In this document: piece by piece, positions 50,043-57,261 of the stretch
How positions within the stretch are numbered: the first letter of the stretch is position 1
Layout of the letters: each line of letters begins with the position of its first letter
Assembly (NCBI RefSeq): GCF_004099695.1
Contig: NZ_SCHL01000019.1
Location: forward strand, 1 to 64,000
DNA: 64,000 nt
Direction: 5' to 3'
From: Methanosarcina sp. MSH10X1
Lineage (GTDB): Archaea > Halobacteriota > Methanosarcinia > Methanosarcinales > Methanosarcinaceae
Notes under the pieces: model-generated
Told to the model about the DNA's origin: nothing
The model's database searches: none
The model's input: only the letters and a program-made list of their open reading frames with translations
Position numbers and translations under genes: made by a program

Positions 50043-50047
50043 CCCCC
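50043..50047 (-). promoter_or_regulatory. SD GGGGG that places the start at CTG 50035
   Basis: On the minus strand GGGGG is followed by TTATTTT and then CTG GAT ATA CCT, the beginning of the conserved cis-prenyltransferase N-terminus. Confidence 0.6.
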
Positions 50048-50135
50048 TATTTCTTTACTTAAAAATGCTATAAATAATCTTTATTGAACTTAGCTAACAA
50101 ATTTATACGCAAAGTCTAGCTGGAAGTTTTATTTT

Positions 50136-50310
50136 AATCAGAAACCCCTCCCCAAAAGTAAAAGATCACCTCGATCGAAAAAGGCCCTGCAAAGGGCTCC
50201 TTCTAAACCTGCAAAATCACAGCTTTTCAATCTCACTATTTTCTTAACAAACGTATTCGGGGAAGATTCCAGCAGACCGCCGGCAGGAAAAATATATTTA
50301 AACTGAACTG
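50136..50310 (+). repeat. Accessory-zone repeat, copy C
   Basis: A near-complete copy: AATCAGAAACCCCTCCCC, the hairpin GGCCCTGCAAAGGGCTCC, ACAAACGTATTCGGGGAAG, and CAGACCGCCGGCAGG followed by AAAATATATTTAAACTGAAC. Copy D follows after 262 bases, so C and D are effectively tandem. Confidence 0.85.
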
Positions 50311-50397
50311 GAAACAGGGAAGATTTTCTTTTCGATTTTGGCGGTCCGGTTTCGACAGCTTATCTTGATCCATAATTCACTTGAAAAATGTCACTTG

Positions 50398-50565
50398 AAT
50401 CTGAAAAATCCCTCCCCAAAGGAAGAGATCACTTCGAGGAAAAAAGGCCCTGCAAAGGGCTCCTTCTAAACCTGCGAAAATCACGGGTTTTTCAATTTCA
50501 CTTTGAATTTACAAAAGAATTCGGGGAAGATATCAGCAGACCGCCGACAGGAAAAATATATTTTG
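50398..50565 (+). repeat. Accessory-zone repeat, copy D
   Basis: Shares all landmarks with copy C. It ends 38 bases past the stop of the hicB gene at 50603, which is read toward it. Confidence 0.85.
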
Positions 50566-50602
50566 AGCTACTTAAAAAAGATTTAACAATGAGAAATATA
50601 AC

Positions 50603-50845
50603 TTACACAACTTCGGAACCGGTAGAGGGTTTTTCAGCAATAGCCACATACTCGGCAAAAGATTCTGATTTCGGAATGGGTAAATTATCCTCCAGCAACC
50701 CCTGCACATGCATCTCAATAGCTTCGTGGATATTCCTCTCTGCCTCTTCTCGGGTGGAACCGGTAGCCACACAGCCCGGCAGGTCAGGAGAGTACGCTGA
50801 ATAGTTATTGTTTGCTTTTTCGATTACAACAAGGAAACGGTACAT
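50603..50845 (-). CDS. hicB: HicB-family antitoxin
   Basis: An 80-residue HicB: YRFLVVIEKANNNYSAYSPDLPGCVATGSTREEAERNIHEAIE is the degenerate RNase H-like fold with its PGC signature. HicB neutralises HicA. The gene begins two bases after the hicA stop, in toxin-antitoxin order. No separate DNA-binding domain is visible. Flanked by accessory-zone repeats D and E. Confidence 0.9.
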   Translation of the reverse strand: MYRFLVVIEKANNNYSAYSPDLPGCVATGSTREEAERNIHEAIEMHVQGLLEDNLPIPKSESFAEYVAIAEKPSTGSEVV

Positions 50846-50847
50846 GG

Positions 50848-51042
50848 TTAGCTCTCCATTTTCAATTGAGCTTGTTTTAATATGCTGTTCAAAGTGCCGG
50901 GTGCAAGGTCATCTCCACCATGACCTGCAATTGTTACCCTGCCTGGTTTGGTTGGGTGCTTATACTGCCTGTGACTGCCTTTTGTAGCAACCAGATACCA
51001 ACCATCGGCTTCAAGAAGTTTAATAACCTCACGCACTTTCAT
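50848..51042 (-). CDS. hicA: HicA-family toxin
   Basis: A 64-residue dsRBD-like mRNA interferase. The catalytic His is in KGSHRQYKHP, and VTIAGHGGDDLAPGTLNSILKQA is the conserved C-terminal half. It is the first gene of a hicA-hicB operon. The decayed HicB gene at 51065 lies immediately upstream on the same strand. Confidence 0.9.
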   Translation of the reverse strand: MKVREVIKLLEADGWYLVATKGSHRQYKHPTKPGRVTIAGHGGDDLAPGTLNSILKQAQLKMES

Positions 51043-51064
51043 ATTAATCTGTATTCAGGGGTAT

Positions 51065-51295
51065 TTAAATATAATTCGAAAACTTGCAGAATCCAGGCAG
51101 AAGCAGTCCGTTTCTTAATCTGATGACAATCCATTCATCAATAACTTCTTTCAGGTTTCTGCGGCATTCTTCCAAGATCTTGCCAGTAGCCCATACACCC
51201 TCAAGTTCGGGAACTTCTCCATAATATGGTTATTCGTCATCGATTATTTCGTATTTTGCCCTCTCAAGAGCTGCCTGGGTGTATTGTATAAGCAT
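51065..51295 (-). pseudogene. Decayed HicB-family gene with in-frame TAA
   Basis: From ATG 51295 the frame reads MLIQYTQAALERAKYEIIDDE, then TAA, and continues in the same frame as PYYGEVPELEGVWATGK and LEECRRNLKEVIDEWIVIR, a HicB-like core. The interruption is a single nonsense codon (likely GAA to TAA). TAA is not the pyrrolysine codon, so readthrough of that kind does not apply. Confidence 0.8.
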
Positions 51296-51417
51296 GATAA
51301 GACTCCTGTCCGAACTTTTTTGTATTTACTTTTATGCTGTCTAGATCTTATATAGATTCTACGGATCGGTTGATTAAGTTTTGGATTCTTGGCACTTAAT
51401 AGAGGAAGAAATAAATT

Positions 51418-51566
51418 AAACTTATCAGCCCTGCAAAGTGCCCCTTCTTAAGCTGCAAAAATCACGGGTTTTTCAATTTCGCTTTTCTTTACTTTATCTT
51501 CACAAACGTATTCGGGGTAGGTTTAAGCAGTCCGGTGGCAGCAAAAATATATTAAAACTGAACTGG
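51418..51566 (+). repeat. Accessory-zone repeat, copy E (left end missing)
   Basis: Begins near AGCCCTGCAAAGTGCCCCTT and runs to the right edge AAAAATATATTAAAACTGAAC. It separates the hic locus from the TumE-like pair. Confidence 0.8.
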
Positions 51567-51670
51567 TAAAATGAGTGAAATTGCTCACAAAGAAGATCAA
51601 AAGAAGATAACTCAGACCTGGACTTTTCTAAAATGTATTTCTAGTGTACAGTAATGAAAAATTATGAGAA

Positions 51671-52030
51671 TCATGGATTTAAACTCAGTAGTTTCTTCAC
51701 CTTACGGAGAACATCTTCTATAAATACTTCGGGAGATTCTCTGGGTTCTGCTTCATTTCCTTTATGGACATGATAGGGGAACGTTTTTAGATTTTTCCAG
51801 TGTGGAGAATTATCCCAACGCTTTATCATTGCATCCTCTTTTTGCAGGTGATAAGAATATCGTCTGAAATCGGGGCCCACACTCTCACTAATCTCCAATA
51901 GGTAGCCATCTTTGAGAGTTGCTCTTGCTTTTAAAGCCTGGACAGGAGGTTCAACTATTGCTTTGAGAACTTTTAATTCAAGTACAATCTCACTGGATGA
52001 AAGAGCAGAAACGATTTTGCTTATAGTCAT
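51671..52030 (-). CDS. DUF6516 / TumE-like toxin candidate
   Basis: A 119-residue protein starting at ATG 52030 (MTISKIVSALSSSEIVLELKVLKAIVEPP); its ATGA overlaps the stop of the upstream gene by four bases, a strong sign of a two-gene unit. The RATLKDGYLLEISESVG and YSYHLQKEDAMIKRWDNSPH segments match the DUF6516 pattern, a family of small toxin-like proteins with a conserved RWDN(S/A)PH motif. The expected activity (nucleic-acid targeting) is family inference only. Confidence 0.75.
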   Translation of the reverse strand: MTISKIVSALSSSEIVLELKVLKAIVEPPVQALKARATLKDGYLLEISESVGPDFRRYSYHLQKEDAMIKRWDNSPHWKNLKTFPYHVHKGNEAEPRESPEVFIEDVLRKVKKLLSLNP

Positions 52031-52338
52031 AAGAACTTTTCCCAATATCGTGATGCTGTGACATAGCTTTCCCAGATTATGAAATCATCCCACTCTTCAA
52101 AGTCTTCTTCCTCTACTCTCGATTGGATTCTTTTTTCAAAAGCAGAAAAATCCATACCGTACTTTTTCTCCATTTCAGCTACCTTTTTACCATAGTAATC
52201 AATCTTTTGTTCAGCCTGGTCATGCACAAGTTGCTTTAATGCCTCCTGTTCGTCTTTATAAAGGCCTACTTTCACCATGTCACTTATAGGCTCAAAGATT
52301 TTACGAGGAATTTTTACGTACTCGATAGCTTCTCCCAA
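52027..52338 (-). CDS. Partner (candidate antitoxin) of the TumE-like protein
   Basis: Translated from TTG 52338, five bases after GGTGA, the protein has 103 residues; a GTG at 52347 would add three. The N-terminus IEYVKIPRKIFEPISDMVKVGLYKDEQEAL resembles ribbon-helix-helix-like antitoxin starts, followed by a charged helical region (FEKRIQSRVEEEDFEEWDDF). Proteins of this kind often precede DUF6516 genes in archaea. Specific family not firmly recognised. Confidence 0.65.
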   Translation of the reverse strand: MGEAIEYVKIPRKIFEPISDMVKVGLYKDEQEALKQLVHDQAEQKIDYYGKKVAEMEKKYGMDFSAFEKRIQSRVEEEDFEEWDDFIIWESYVTASRYWEKFL

Positions 52339-52506
52339 TAGTATCACCTAACTAGCATTTTGTCTCTCCAATCTTAAATGTATTTGTATACTCATAGAAT
52401 TTGTCTTTTCCACCACATTTGCAAAAATAGTTTTAAGAAATTAAAGCAACAGTCAGTCGGAGAAATATATTTCAATTGAAATGAACGTGAAGAAGAGTTC
52501 ACTTCC

Positions 52507-52690
52507 AATCAGAAAATTCCCTCCCCAAAGGAAAAAATTCACTTCGATCAAAAAAGGACCTGCAAAGGGCTACTTCTAAACTCTTTTAGATTTAGAAACT
52601 CTCGGTTTTTTAGTTTTTCAATATCTACAAACGTATTCGGGGAAGATTTAGCAGACCGCCAGCAGGAAAAAATATATTAAAACTGAATTT
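52507..52690 (+). repeat. Accessory-zone repeat, copy F
   Basis: A full copy from AATCAGAAAATTCCCTCCCC to AATATATTAAAACTGAA, between the TumE-like pair and the next hic locus. The hairpin core reads GGACCTGCAAAGGGCTAC. Confidence 0.85.
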
Positions 52691-52722
52691 TGTTAGGTAA
52701 AACAACTAAACTCACAAAGATT

Positions 52723-52947
52723 TTACTTTAAAAGAGCTTCAAATTCTTCCACCGTCAGTCCTGAGGCTTTTATCAAGTTTCTTAAAAGGCCCGGTTTCAG
52801 TTCTTTGTGCTTCGGGACTGTCAACGTAACCTTTGATCCCTCTTTTCTCAGGACAACATGACTTCCTACCTGCCGGTGAGGAAACCAGCCAGCTTTAGAA
52901 AAGGCTTTAATTGCCTGCATCCCGGAAATCACAGGAAGTCCAGACAT
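52723..52947 (-). CDS. hicA: HicA-family toxin, second locus
   Basis: A 74-residue HicA with catalytic His in VGSHVVLRKEG and VPKHKELKPGLLRNLIKASGLTVEEF at the C-terminus. Its start directly abuts the hicB stop, so here the order is antitoxin then toxin, opposite to the first locus; the two loci are therefore not recent copies of each other. Confidence 0.9.
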   Translation of the reverse strand: MSGLPVISGMQAIKAFSKAGWFPHRQVGSHVVLRKEGSKVTLTVPKHKELKPGLLRNLIKASGLTVEEFEALLK

Positions 52948-53166
52948 TCAAGCAACCACATCAACCACTCTGCAGGAGGACTTTCCAATGCATTCCTGCA
53001 GTTCATCTTCTGCCAAGGATTCCAAACAGGCTTGAATTGCTTCTTTTATATTTTCAATAGCTTCTTCTGTCGTGTCTCCCTGCGAAAAACAGCCCGGTAA
53101 ACCTGGGCAGCTAGCAATAAATCCCCCTGCTTCTTCATCTTCCTCAAGGATAATTTTGAACCGCAT
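52948..53166 (-). CDS. hicB: HicB-family antitoxin, second locus
   Basis: A 72-residue HicB: MRFKIILEEDEEAGGFIASCPGLPGCFSQGDTTEEAIENIKEAI. The C-terminus ends with a Val-rich tail (SCRVVDVVA). First gene of the hicB-hicA pair; sits between accessory-zone repeats F and G. Confidence 0.9.
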   Translation of the reverse strand: MRFKIILEEDEEAGGFIASCPGLPGCFSQGDTTEEAIENIKEAIQACLESLAEDELQECIGKSSCRVVDVVA

Positions 53167-53268
53167 AAATATCGCTTATAAGGCTTTTTGTTTAAATTTG
53201 TATGGGTAAAAGGGGTTAACTTCAGACAGCTTTACGAAAACAGAATATAGTTGACAAGTTTTCACTTT

Positions 53269-53450
53269 AATCAGAAATCCCTCCCCCAAAGGAAAATATC
53301 ACTTCGAGCAAAAAAGACCCTGCACAGGGCTCCTTAAAACTTACAAAGATTAAGGGTTTTTAGTTCTCTTTTCTTAACATCATCTTTACAAACGTGTTGG
53401 GGGTAGATTTAAGCAGACCGTCAGCAGGAAAAATATATCTTAATTTAATT
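53269..53450 (+). repeat. Accessory-zone repeat, copy G
   Basis: A full copy from AATCAGAAATCCCTCCCCC to AAAAATATATCTTAATTTAA, with hairpin ACCCTGCACAGGGCTCC. Separates hicB-hicA from mntA-hepT. Confidence 0.85.
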
Positions 53451-53549
53451 GAACGTTAAAAAGTTTTCACCCTCCTTCTTTAGTAGTTATAAATACTACA
53501 ACCGCAAATACTACAGCATATCAAGAGGAACCAGACAGAGCCTGAAAAA

Positions 53550-53855
53550 ATGCCGGAAAGCCGAAAGGAAGCTGAAATCTATATTAGGAAACTCCATGAG
53601 ATGCTCCCTGAGCTTAAAGAAAAGTATCATGTCAGTTATCTGGGTATTTTTGGATCTTACATAAGGGGAGAACAGAAACCCGGAAGCGACCTGGACATAC
53701 TCGTTGAGTTTTCCAGAACCCCTACTATTTTTAAATTTGTCAACCTTGAAAACTACCTTTCGGATGCCCTAGGTATCAAAGTGGATCTGGTTATGAAAGA
53801 CGCTTTAAAGCCGAACATAGGCAAACACATCCTGAGTGAAGTTGAAGCTGTTTGA
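53550..53855 (+). CDS. mntA: MntA-family nucleotidyltransferase (antitoxin of HepT)
   Basis: A 101-residue minimal nucleotidyltransferase with the hallmark GSYIRGEQKPGSDLDIL (GSx10DxD) at about 35-51 and a later Asp in IKVDLVMKD. In MntA-HepT systems this protein AMPylates HepT on a tyrosine and thereby silences it. It lies 12 bases upstream of HepT in the same frame. The SD for ATG 53550 is weak. Confidence 0.88.
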   Translation: MPESRKEAEIYIRKLHEMLPELKEKYHVSYLGIFGSYIRGEQKPGSDLDILVEFSRTPTIFKFVNLENYLSDALGIKVDLVMKDALKPNIGKHILSEVEAV

Positions 53856-53856
53856 A

Positions 53857-53861
53857 GAGGG
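53857..53861 (+). promoter_or_regulatory. SD GAGGG that places the HepT start at ATT 53868
   Basis: GAGGG follows the mntA stop directly and stands six bases before ATT CGC GAA GCA, the start of the conserved HepT N-terminal helix. Confidence 0.5.
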
Positions 53862-53867
53862 ATCGAT

Positions 53868-54203
53868 ATTCGCGAAGCAAAAGACTGTATTCAGGATATC
53901 TATGATGCAATGGAAGCAGCAGAAGAATTTGTCAGCGGCTGGACATTTGAAGAGTTTACCGAAGACCGCAAAACCCAGTTTGCAGTAATCAGAGCTCTGG
54001 AAATCATTGGCGAAGCAACAAAGAATATCCCTTCCGAAGTACGCGAAAAATATCCTTTTGTTCCGTGGAAAGATCTGGCAGGGATACGGGACAAGTTGAT
54101 TCATGCTTATTTTGGAGTAAATCTGAAGGTAGTCTGGTTATCCGTTATAGAAGGTATTCCAGAAGCAAAACCTGATATCAAACGCATACTGGATGAGATG
54201 TGA
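53868..54203 (+). CDS. hepT: HepT-family HEPN RNase toxin (DUF86), apparent ATT start
   Basis: From ATT 53868 the protein has 111 residues, the usual HepT length: [24 protein letters not shown], then [13 protein letters not shown] and the catalytic [10 protein letters not shown] (Rx4HxY), the site also modified by MntA. The first standard start is ATG 53910, which would remove the first helix. Between the mntA stop and that ATG no ATG, GTG or TTG occurs in frame. A weak ATT start downstream of the antitoxin would keep toxin output below antitoxin output. The stop codon coincides with the left edge of accessory-zone repeat H. Confidence 0.82.
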   Translation: MREAKDCIQDIYDAMEAAEEFVSGWTFEEFTEDRKTQFAVIRALEIIGEATKNIPSEVREKYPFVPWKDLAGIRDKLIHAYFGVNLKVVWLSVIEGIPEAKPDIKRILDEM

Positions 54204-54381
54204 ATCAGAAAAACCTCCCTTGGAGGAAAAGATCACTTTGAGCAAAAAGGCCCTGCAAAGTGCCCCTTATAAACCTGCGAAAATCACGAGTTTTTCAATT
54301 TCTCTTTTCTTAAGTTTATCTTAACAAACGTATTAGGGGTAAATTTAAGCAGACCGCCGGCAGGAAAATACATTAAAAACT
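54203..54381 (+). repeat. Accessory-zone repeat, copy H
   Basis: Begins right at the hepT stop (TGAATCAGAAA) and ends near AAAATACATTAAAAACTC. The hairpin core is GGCCCTGCAAAGTGCCCC. Confidence 0.85.
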
Positions 54382-54724
54382 CATCCCAAAATCAAGTTCT
54401 AGTCTTAATTATCAGAATTATTCAGGATTGCTTTCGTAATCCGAGACATGATTGGTTATTTAAAATAAAAGATCCAGGAAAGTAGGTTTTGAGCTTTGGG
54501 ATCGGCTCTAAAATAGAAAATAAGATGCAATGAAAGAAATTTCAGCATTTTTCTATAGTAATTATAAATGCTAAAGTATGATTCAATAGGTCATCTATAG
54601 AATCTTGCCATCAGTAAAATAGACGCGAACCTGCAGAAAAGTAAAACATGTATTTCAGGAATCTTTTTCAGACACCTTTATTTAAGATACCTTTATCAGG
54701 CATCTTTACTCTGATACTTCTAGA

Positions 54725-55078
54725 TCAGTACTTAATGTAGCCTTTCCGTTCAAGCCATTCGACCTGAGGCCTTGTATATTTCCAGGCTACTTCCGCTTTG
54801 GAGTCTTGCACTTCCCAGGGATTGGCTATTACAACGTCTCCTTCGCGAATCCACATCCTCTTCTTTTTAGAGCCTGGAATCCGGCCCATGCGGACAACTC
54901 CATCCATACATTGAAGCGTTACCCTTTTCGAGCCGAGTAAACTCGCAACCGTTGCCAGGACTTCATTTCTGTCCTTGCGAGGAATCCGTACCCTTGATAC
55001 TTCAGGGGTATCTCCTGAGTTTACTGGTTTTGTAGATCCTGATCTTCTTTTTCTAATAGTGCTTCTATAATTAGCCAG
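54725..55078 (-). CDS. eif1A: Translation initiation factor aIF1A, copy 1, apparent CTG start
   Basis: From CTG 55078 the product has 117 residues: [13 protein letters not shown] at the basic N-terminal tail, then the OB-fold [46 protein letters not shown] and the C-terminal helix [11 protein letters not shown]. aIF1A binds the A site of the small ribosomal subunit and assists start-codon selection. The in-frame sequence upstream reads TAA GGA GGA ATT AAC CTG GCT: a stop, the SD, then CTG at seven bases spacing, and the first in-frame ATG (54907) lies inside the OB fold. So a non-AUG start is required. Neighbour: a zinc-ribbon protein gene upstream on the same strand, in the same arrangement as copy 2. 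Confidence 0.88.
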   Translation of the reverse strand: MANYRSTIRKRRSGSTKPVNSGDTPEVSRVRIPRKDRNEVLATVASLLGSKRVTLQCMDGVVRMGRIPGSKKKRMWIREGDVVIANPWEVQDSKAEVAWKYTRPQVEWLERKGYIKY

Positions 55079-55085
55079 GTTAATT

Positions 55086-55090
55086 CCTCC
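55086..55090 (-). promoter_or_regulatory. SD GGAGG that places the aIF1A copy 1 start at CTG
   Basis: GGAGG, seven bases, CTG. An in-frame TAA stands directly before this SD, so no upstream standard start can exist. Confidence 0.8.
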
Positions 55091-55248
55091 TTAATATACT
55101 TTATGATTTTTTATTATAGGTTTTGGGTTGAACAGTTTGTGTCAATCCTCACTTTCGATGCCTGTTTGTTTCTATTCTTCCTTTCCTCAGATGTGGAAAT
55201 AAGTGAAGAAACAAAGAGAATAAACAAAAAAACAAAAAGAAAAGATGA

Positions 55249-55290
55249 ATCAGGCGTTAATGTAACCTTAATTACGAAATAATGCCTGAT
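55249..55290 (-). terminator. Hairpin downstream of zinc-ribbon gene, copy 1
   Basis: ATCAGGC and GCCTGAT form an inverted repeat around an AT-rich loop; on the minus strand it is followed by a T-rich tract (TCATCTTTTCTTTTTG). The same element follows the zinc-ribbon gene of copy 2. Confidence 0.6.
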
Positions 55291-55312
55291 GCAGATTATT
55301 CTTAAAATTTTT

Positions 55313-55493
55313 TGTGGTTAGGAAAACGTTCCCTGTAAAGTGCTCTTTTCAAACTGCAAAAGGTCACAGGTAAATAAGTATATTCAGGTCTAAAATAGAC
55401 CTGAAATATGGAACGAATAAGTGTTGATGTAAACTCAGTTACACAAACAATATTTAGTATCTGCGGTTTTCTCTGGGTGTCCTGTGGTTAGGA
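55313..55493. repeat. 170-bp segment flanked by TGTGGTTAGGA direct repeats, containing repeat copy I
   Basis: TGTGGTTAGGA occurs at 55313-55323 and 55483-55493. The 170-base period is absent from the paralogous site near 57275, where only one TGTGGTTAGGA is present. The segment holds the core of the accessory-zone repeat (CCCTGTAAAGTGCTC, GCAAAAGGTCAC; 55324-55375). Confidence 0.75.
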
Positions 55494-55642
55494 AGACATT
55501 CTCTGCAGTAAACCGGTCTTTCCGGGTCAGGTTTGAAAGGCACTTCTGTCTCAGCTTTACAGTCTGAACAGGTTGTCTTGTGCATTTCTCTGGGAGCGCC
55601 GAAGTTAGAATTTCCTCTGAAGTTTCTGTCATTAAAAGCCAT
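55454..55642 (-). CDS. CxxC-x17-CxxC zinc-ribbon protein, copy 1
   Basis: A 62-residue protein: basic Asn/Arg/Gly-rich head (AFNDRNFRGNSNFG), then CSDC and CREC separated by exactly 17 residues, the pattern of a small zinc-binding family often tied to RNA or nucleic-acid binding. GGTGA precedes ATG 55642. The tail NHRTPRENRRY differs from the copy 2 ending NHRKF because the 170-base segment begins inside the coding sequence. Likely role: nucleic-acid binding, next to aIF1A; not demonstrated. Confidence 0.82.
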   Translation of the reverse strand: MAFNDRNFRGNSNFGAPREMHKTTCSDCKAETEVPFKPDPERPVYCRECLPNHRTPRENRRY

Positions 55643-55707
55643 TTTTGTTTCACCTTGTTTTAGTTTTTGTTATTTGTTTGAAAATAAGATTGTATAGAAC
55701 TCTTTGA

Positions 55708-55731
55708 TTAAAAACAAAAATTGGTTTTTAA
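55708..55731 (-). promoter_or_regulatory. Inverted repeat upstream of zinc-ribbon gene, copy 1
   Basis: TTAAAAAC and GGTTTTTAA arms around AAAAATT form a 24-base near-palindrome about 65 bases before the gene, adjoining a TATA-like CTATACAATC. The same element occurs at copy 2. Confidence 0.6.
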
Positions 55732-55742
55732 TAACAGATGAT

Positions 55743-56330
55743 TATACGGATCTTTATTTGTCAACACACATACATAGCAGTTAAAATATATAAATGTATC
55801 GATGGAAAACACAAAACCAGACTATTCTTTCTTTTCGAGAACCCTTTAATCCTTCCGGATTCATGAATTTCCTGGCTGACATCTGGCTATACTGACGTCT
55901 GGCTATAACTTGACCTGATTTGTGTCTCGCTGTTTAGATATCAGGTTCGTTCAAGAGAGTCGACATAACCCTGTCTTTTTTTTCTCCATCTGAGTATCCT
56001 TTTCGCAATCCAATAAAACACAACCATCTTAAGGACATAAAGTAATATAAGAAACAATATCATGTAACACTCTTGATCTTATTGAGAACAGAATCGCCTG
56101 CTTCATCCAGCTCTTTTTAGATATCAAACATGGTCAACTTGCTCATATAAGCATAATCATTGCGAAACTTCTATGCGGAAGTTGTCTCTGATAATTTTAT
56201 AAATTTCTGTGCTGATCTATTTGTCTATACTTGCATCTTGCACAGCACATATTAAGCTTCCGATTCACAACTCCAAATTGGCTGCTTCTCCTCAATCTGA
56301 ATTGTCAAAAATTTATTCTGTTGATCAACT
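55743..56330. other. Gene-free region between the two aIF1A modules
   Basis: No intact gene is seen. On the minus strand near 56130-56070 a fragment reads MFDI, stop, KELDEAGDSVLNKIKSV, which looks like a decayed small helical protein. Confidence 0.35.
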
Positions 56331-56429
56331 TCAGCCCGTAAAATACTCCTTCTAAATCTACAAAACCCTGGGTTTTAGTTTTTTTAGATTGGGGCATGCA
56401 GCTCGCAGGAAAAATATATTAACATTGAG
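56331..56429 (+). repeat. Accessory-zone repeat, copy J (partial)
   Basis: Retains AGCCCGTAAAATACTCCTTC, CTACAAAACCCTGGGTTTTAG and the right edge GCAGGAAAAATATATTAAC; the left end and the middle are shortened. Confidence 0.65.
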
Positions 56430-56641
56430 TTAAAATAGAATGGAAAAAGTCAGCATTCTTCTATAGCAATCATAAGTGCTAAAGTACATGATACGCCAAT
56501 AAGTTATTGTCTATATAACCTGGCTCGCATCAAAGCAGGCGCGTTCCTGCAGAAAAGTGAAAATATGGATTTCAGGTATCTTTTTCAGACACCTTTATTT
56601 AAGATACCTTTATCAGGCATCTTCAGTCTGATACTTCTAGA

Positions 56642-56995
56642 TCAGTACTTAATGTAGCCTTTTCGCTCAAGCCATTCGACCTGAGGCCTTGTGTATTTCC
56701 AGGTTACTTCGGCTTTGGAGTCCTGCACTTCCCAGGGATTGGCTATTACAACATCGCCTTCGCGAATCCACATCCTCTTCTTTTTAGAGCCTGGAATCCG
56801 GCCCATGCGGACAACTCCGTCCATGCATTGAAGCGTTACCCTTTTCGAACCGAGTAAACACGCAACTGTTGCCAGGACTTCATTTCTGTCCTTGCGGGGG
56901 ATTCTTACCCTGGATACTTCAGGGGTATCTCCTGAGTTTACTGGTTTTGTAGATCCTGATCTTCTTTTTCTAATAGTGCTTCTATAGTTAGCCAG
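56642..56995 (-). CDS. eif1A: Translation initiation factor aIF1A, copy 2, apparent CTG start
   Basis: A 117-residue paralogue nearly identical to copy 1 (for example [10 protein letters not shown] in place of [10 protein letters not shown], and TWKYT in place of AWKYT). From CTG 56995 the N-terminus is [26 protein letters not shown] stands seven bases upstream of the CTG, as in copy 1. Here the frame happens to stay open further upstream, to an ATG at 57187, but those residues are AT-rich non-protein-like sequence upstream of the SD. The two copies arose by duplication of an aIF1A plus zinc-ribbon module; both frames are intact, so both are probably expressed. Confidence 0.88.
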   Translation of the reverse strand: MANYRSTIRKRRSGSTKPVNSGDTPEVSRVRIPRKDRNEVLATVACLLGSKRVTLQCMDGVVRMGRIPGSKKKRMWIREGDVVIANPWEVQDSKAEVTWKYTRPQVEWLERKGYIKY

Positions 56996-57002
56996 GTTAA
57001 TT

Positions 57003-57007
57003 CCTCC
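57003..57007 (-). promoter_or_regulatory. SD GGAGG that places the aIF1A copy 2 start at CTG
   Basis: Same SD-spacer-CTG arrangement as copy 1 (GGAGGAATTAACCTGGC), conserved although the bases further upstream have diverged. Confidence 0.75.
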
Positions 57008-57201
57008 TTGATAATCTATGATTGATTTTTTATAAGTGGAAATTAATGAGTTGAGTTGAAAAATTAATAAGTCGAAAATTGAATGATTCTTACCAATTAT
57101 TATTCTCAATGCCTTTTTGTCCTTACTTTTTCCTGCTGCACGAGTTGAAAATAAGCAAGAAACAAGAGAGAATAAACCAAAAAACAAAAAGAAAAAGATG
57201 A

Positions 57202-57250
57202 ATCAGGCGTTAATGTAAAATTTAATTTTACAAAACTAGTAACACCTGAT
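57202..57250 (-). terminator. Hairpin downstream of zinc-ribbon gene, copy 2
   Basis: ATCAGG and CCTGAT arms plus an inner GTTA/TAAC pairing around an AT-rich loop that is itself partly palindromic (AAAATTTAATTTT), followed on the minus strand by a T-rich tract. Confidence 0.6.
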
Positions 57251-57261
57251 GCAGATTATCT

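Noticed and set aside
51229-51234. Readthrough of the stop in the HicB-like gene as pyrrolysine
   Set aside because: The codon is TAA; pyrrolysine uses TAG.
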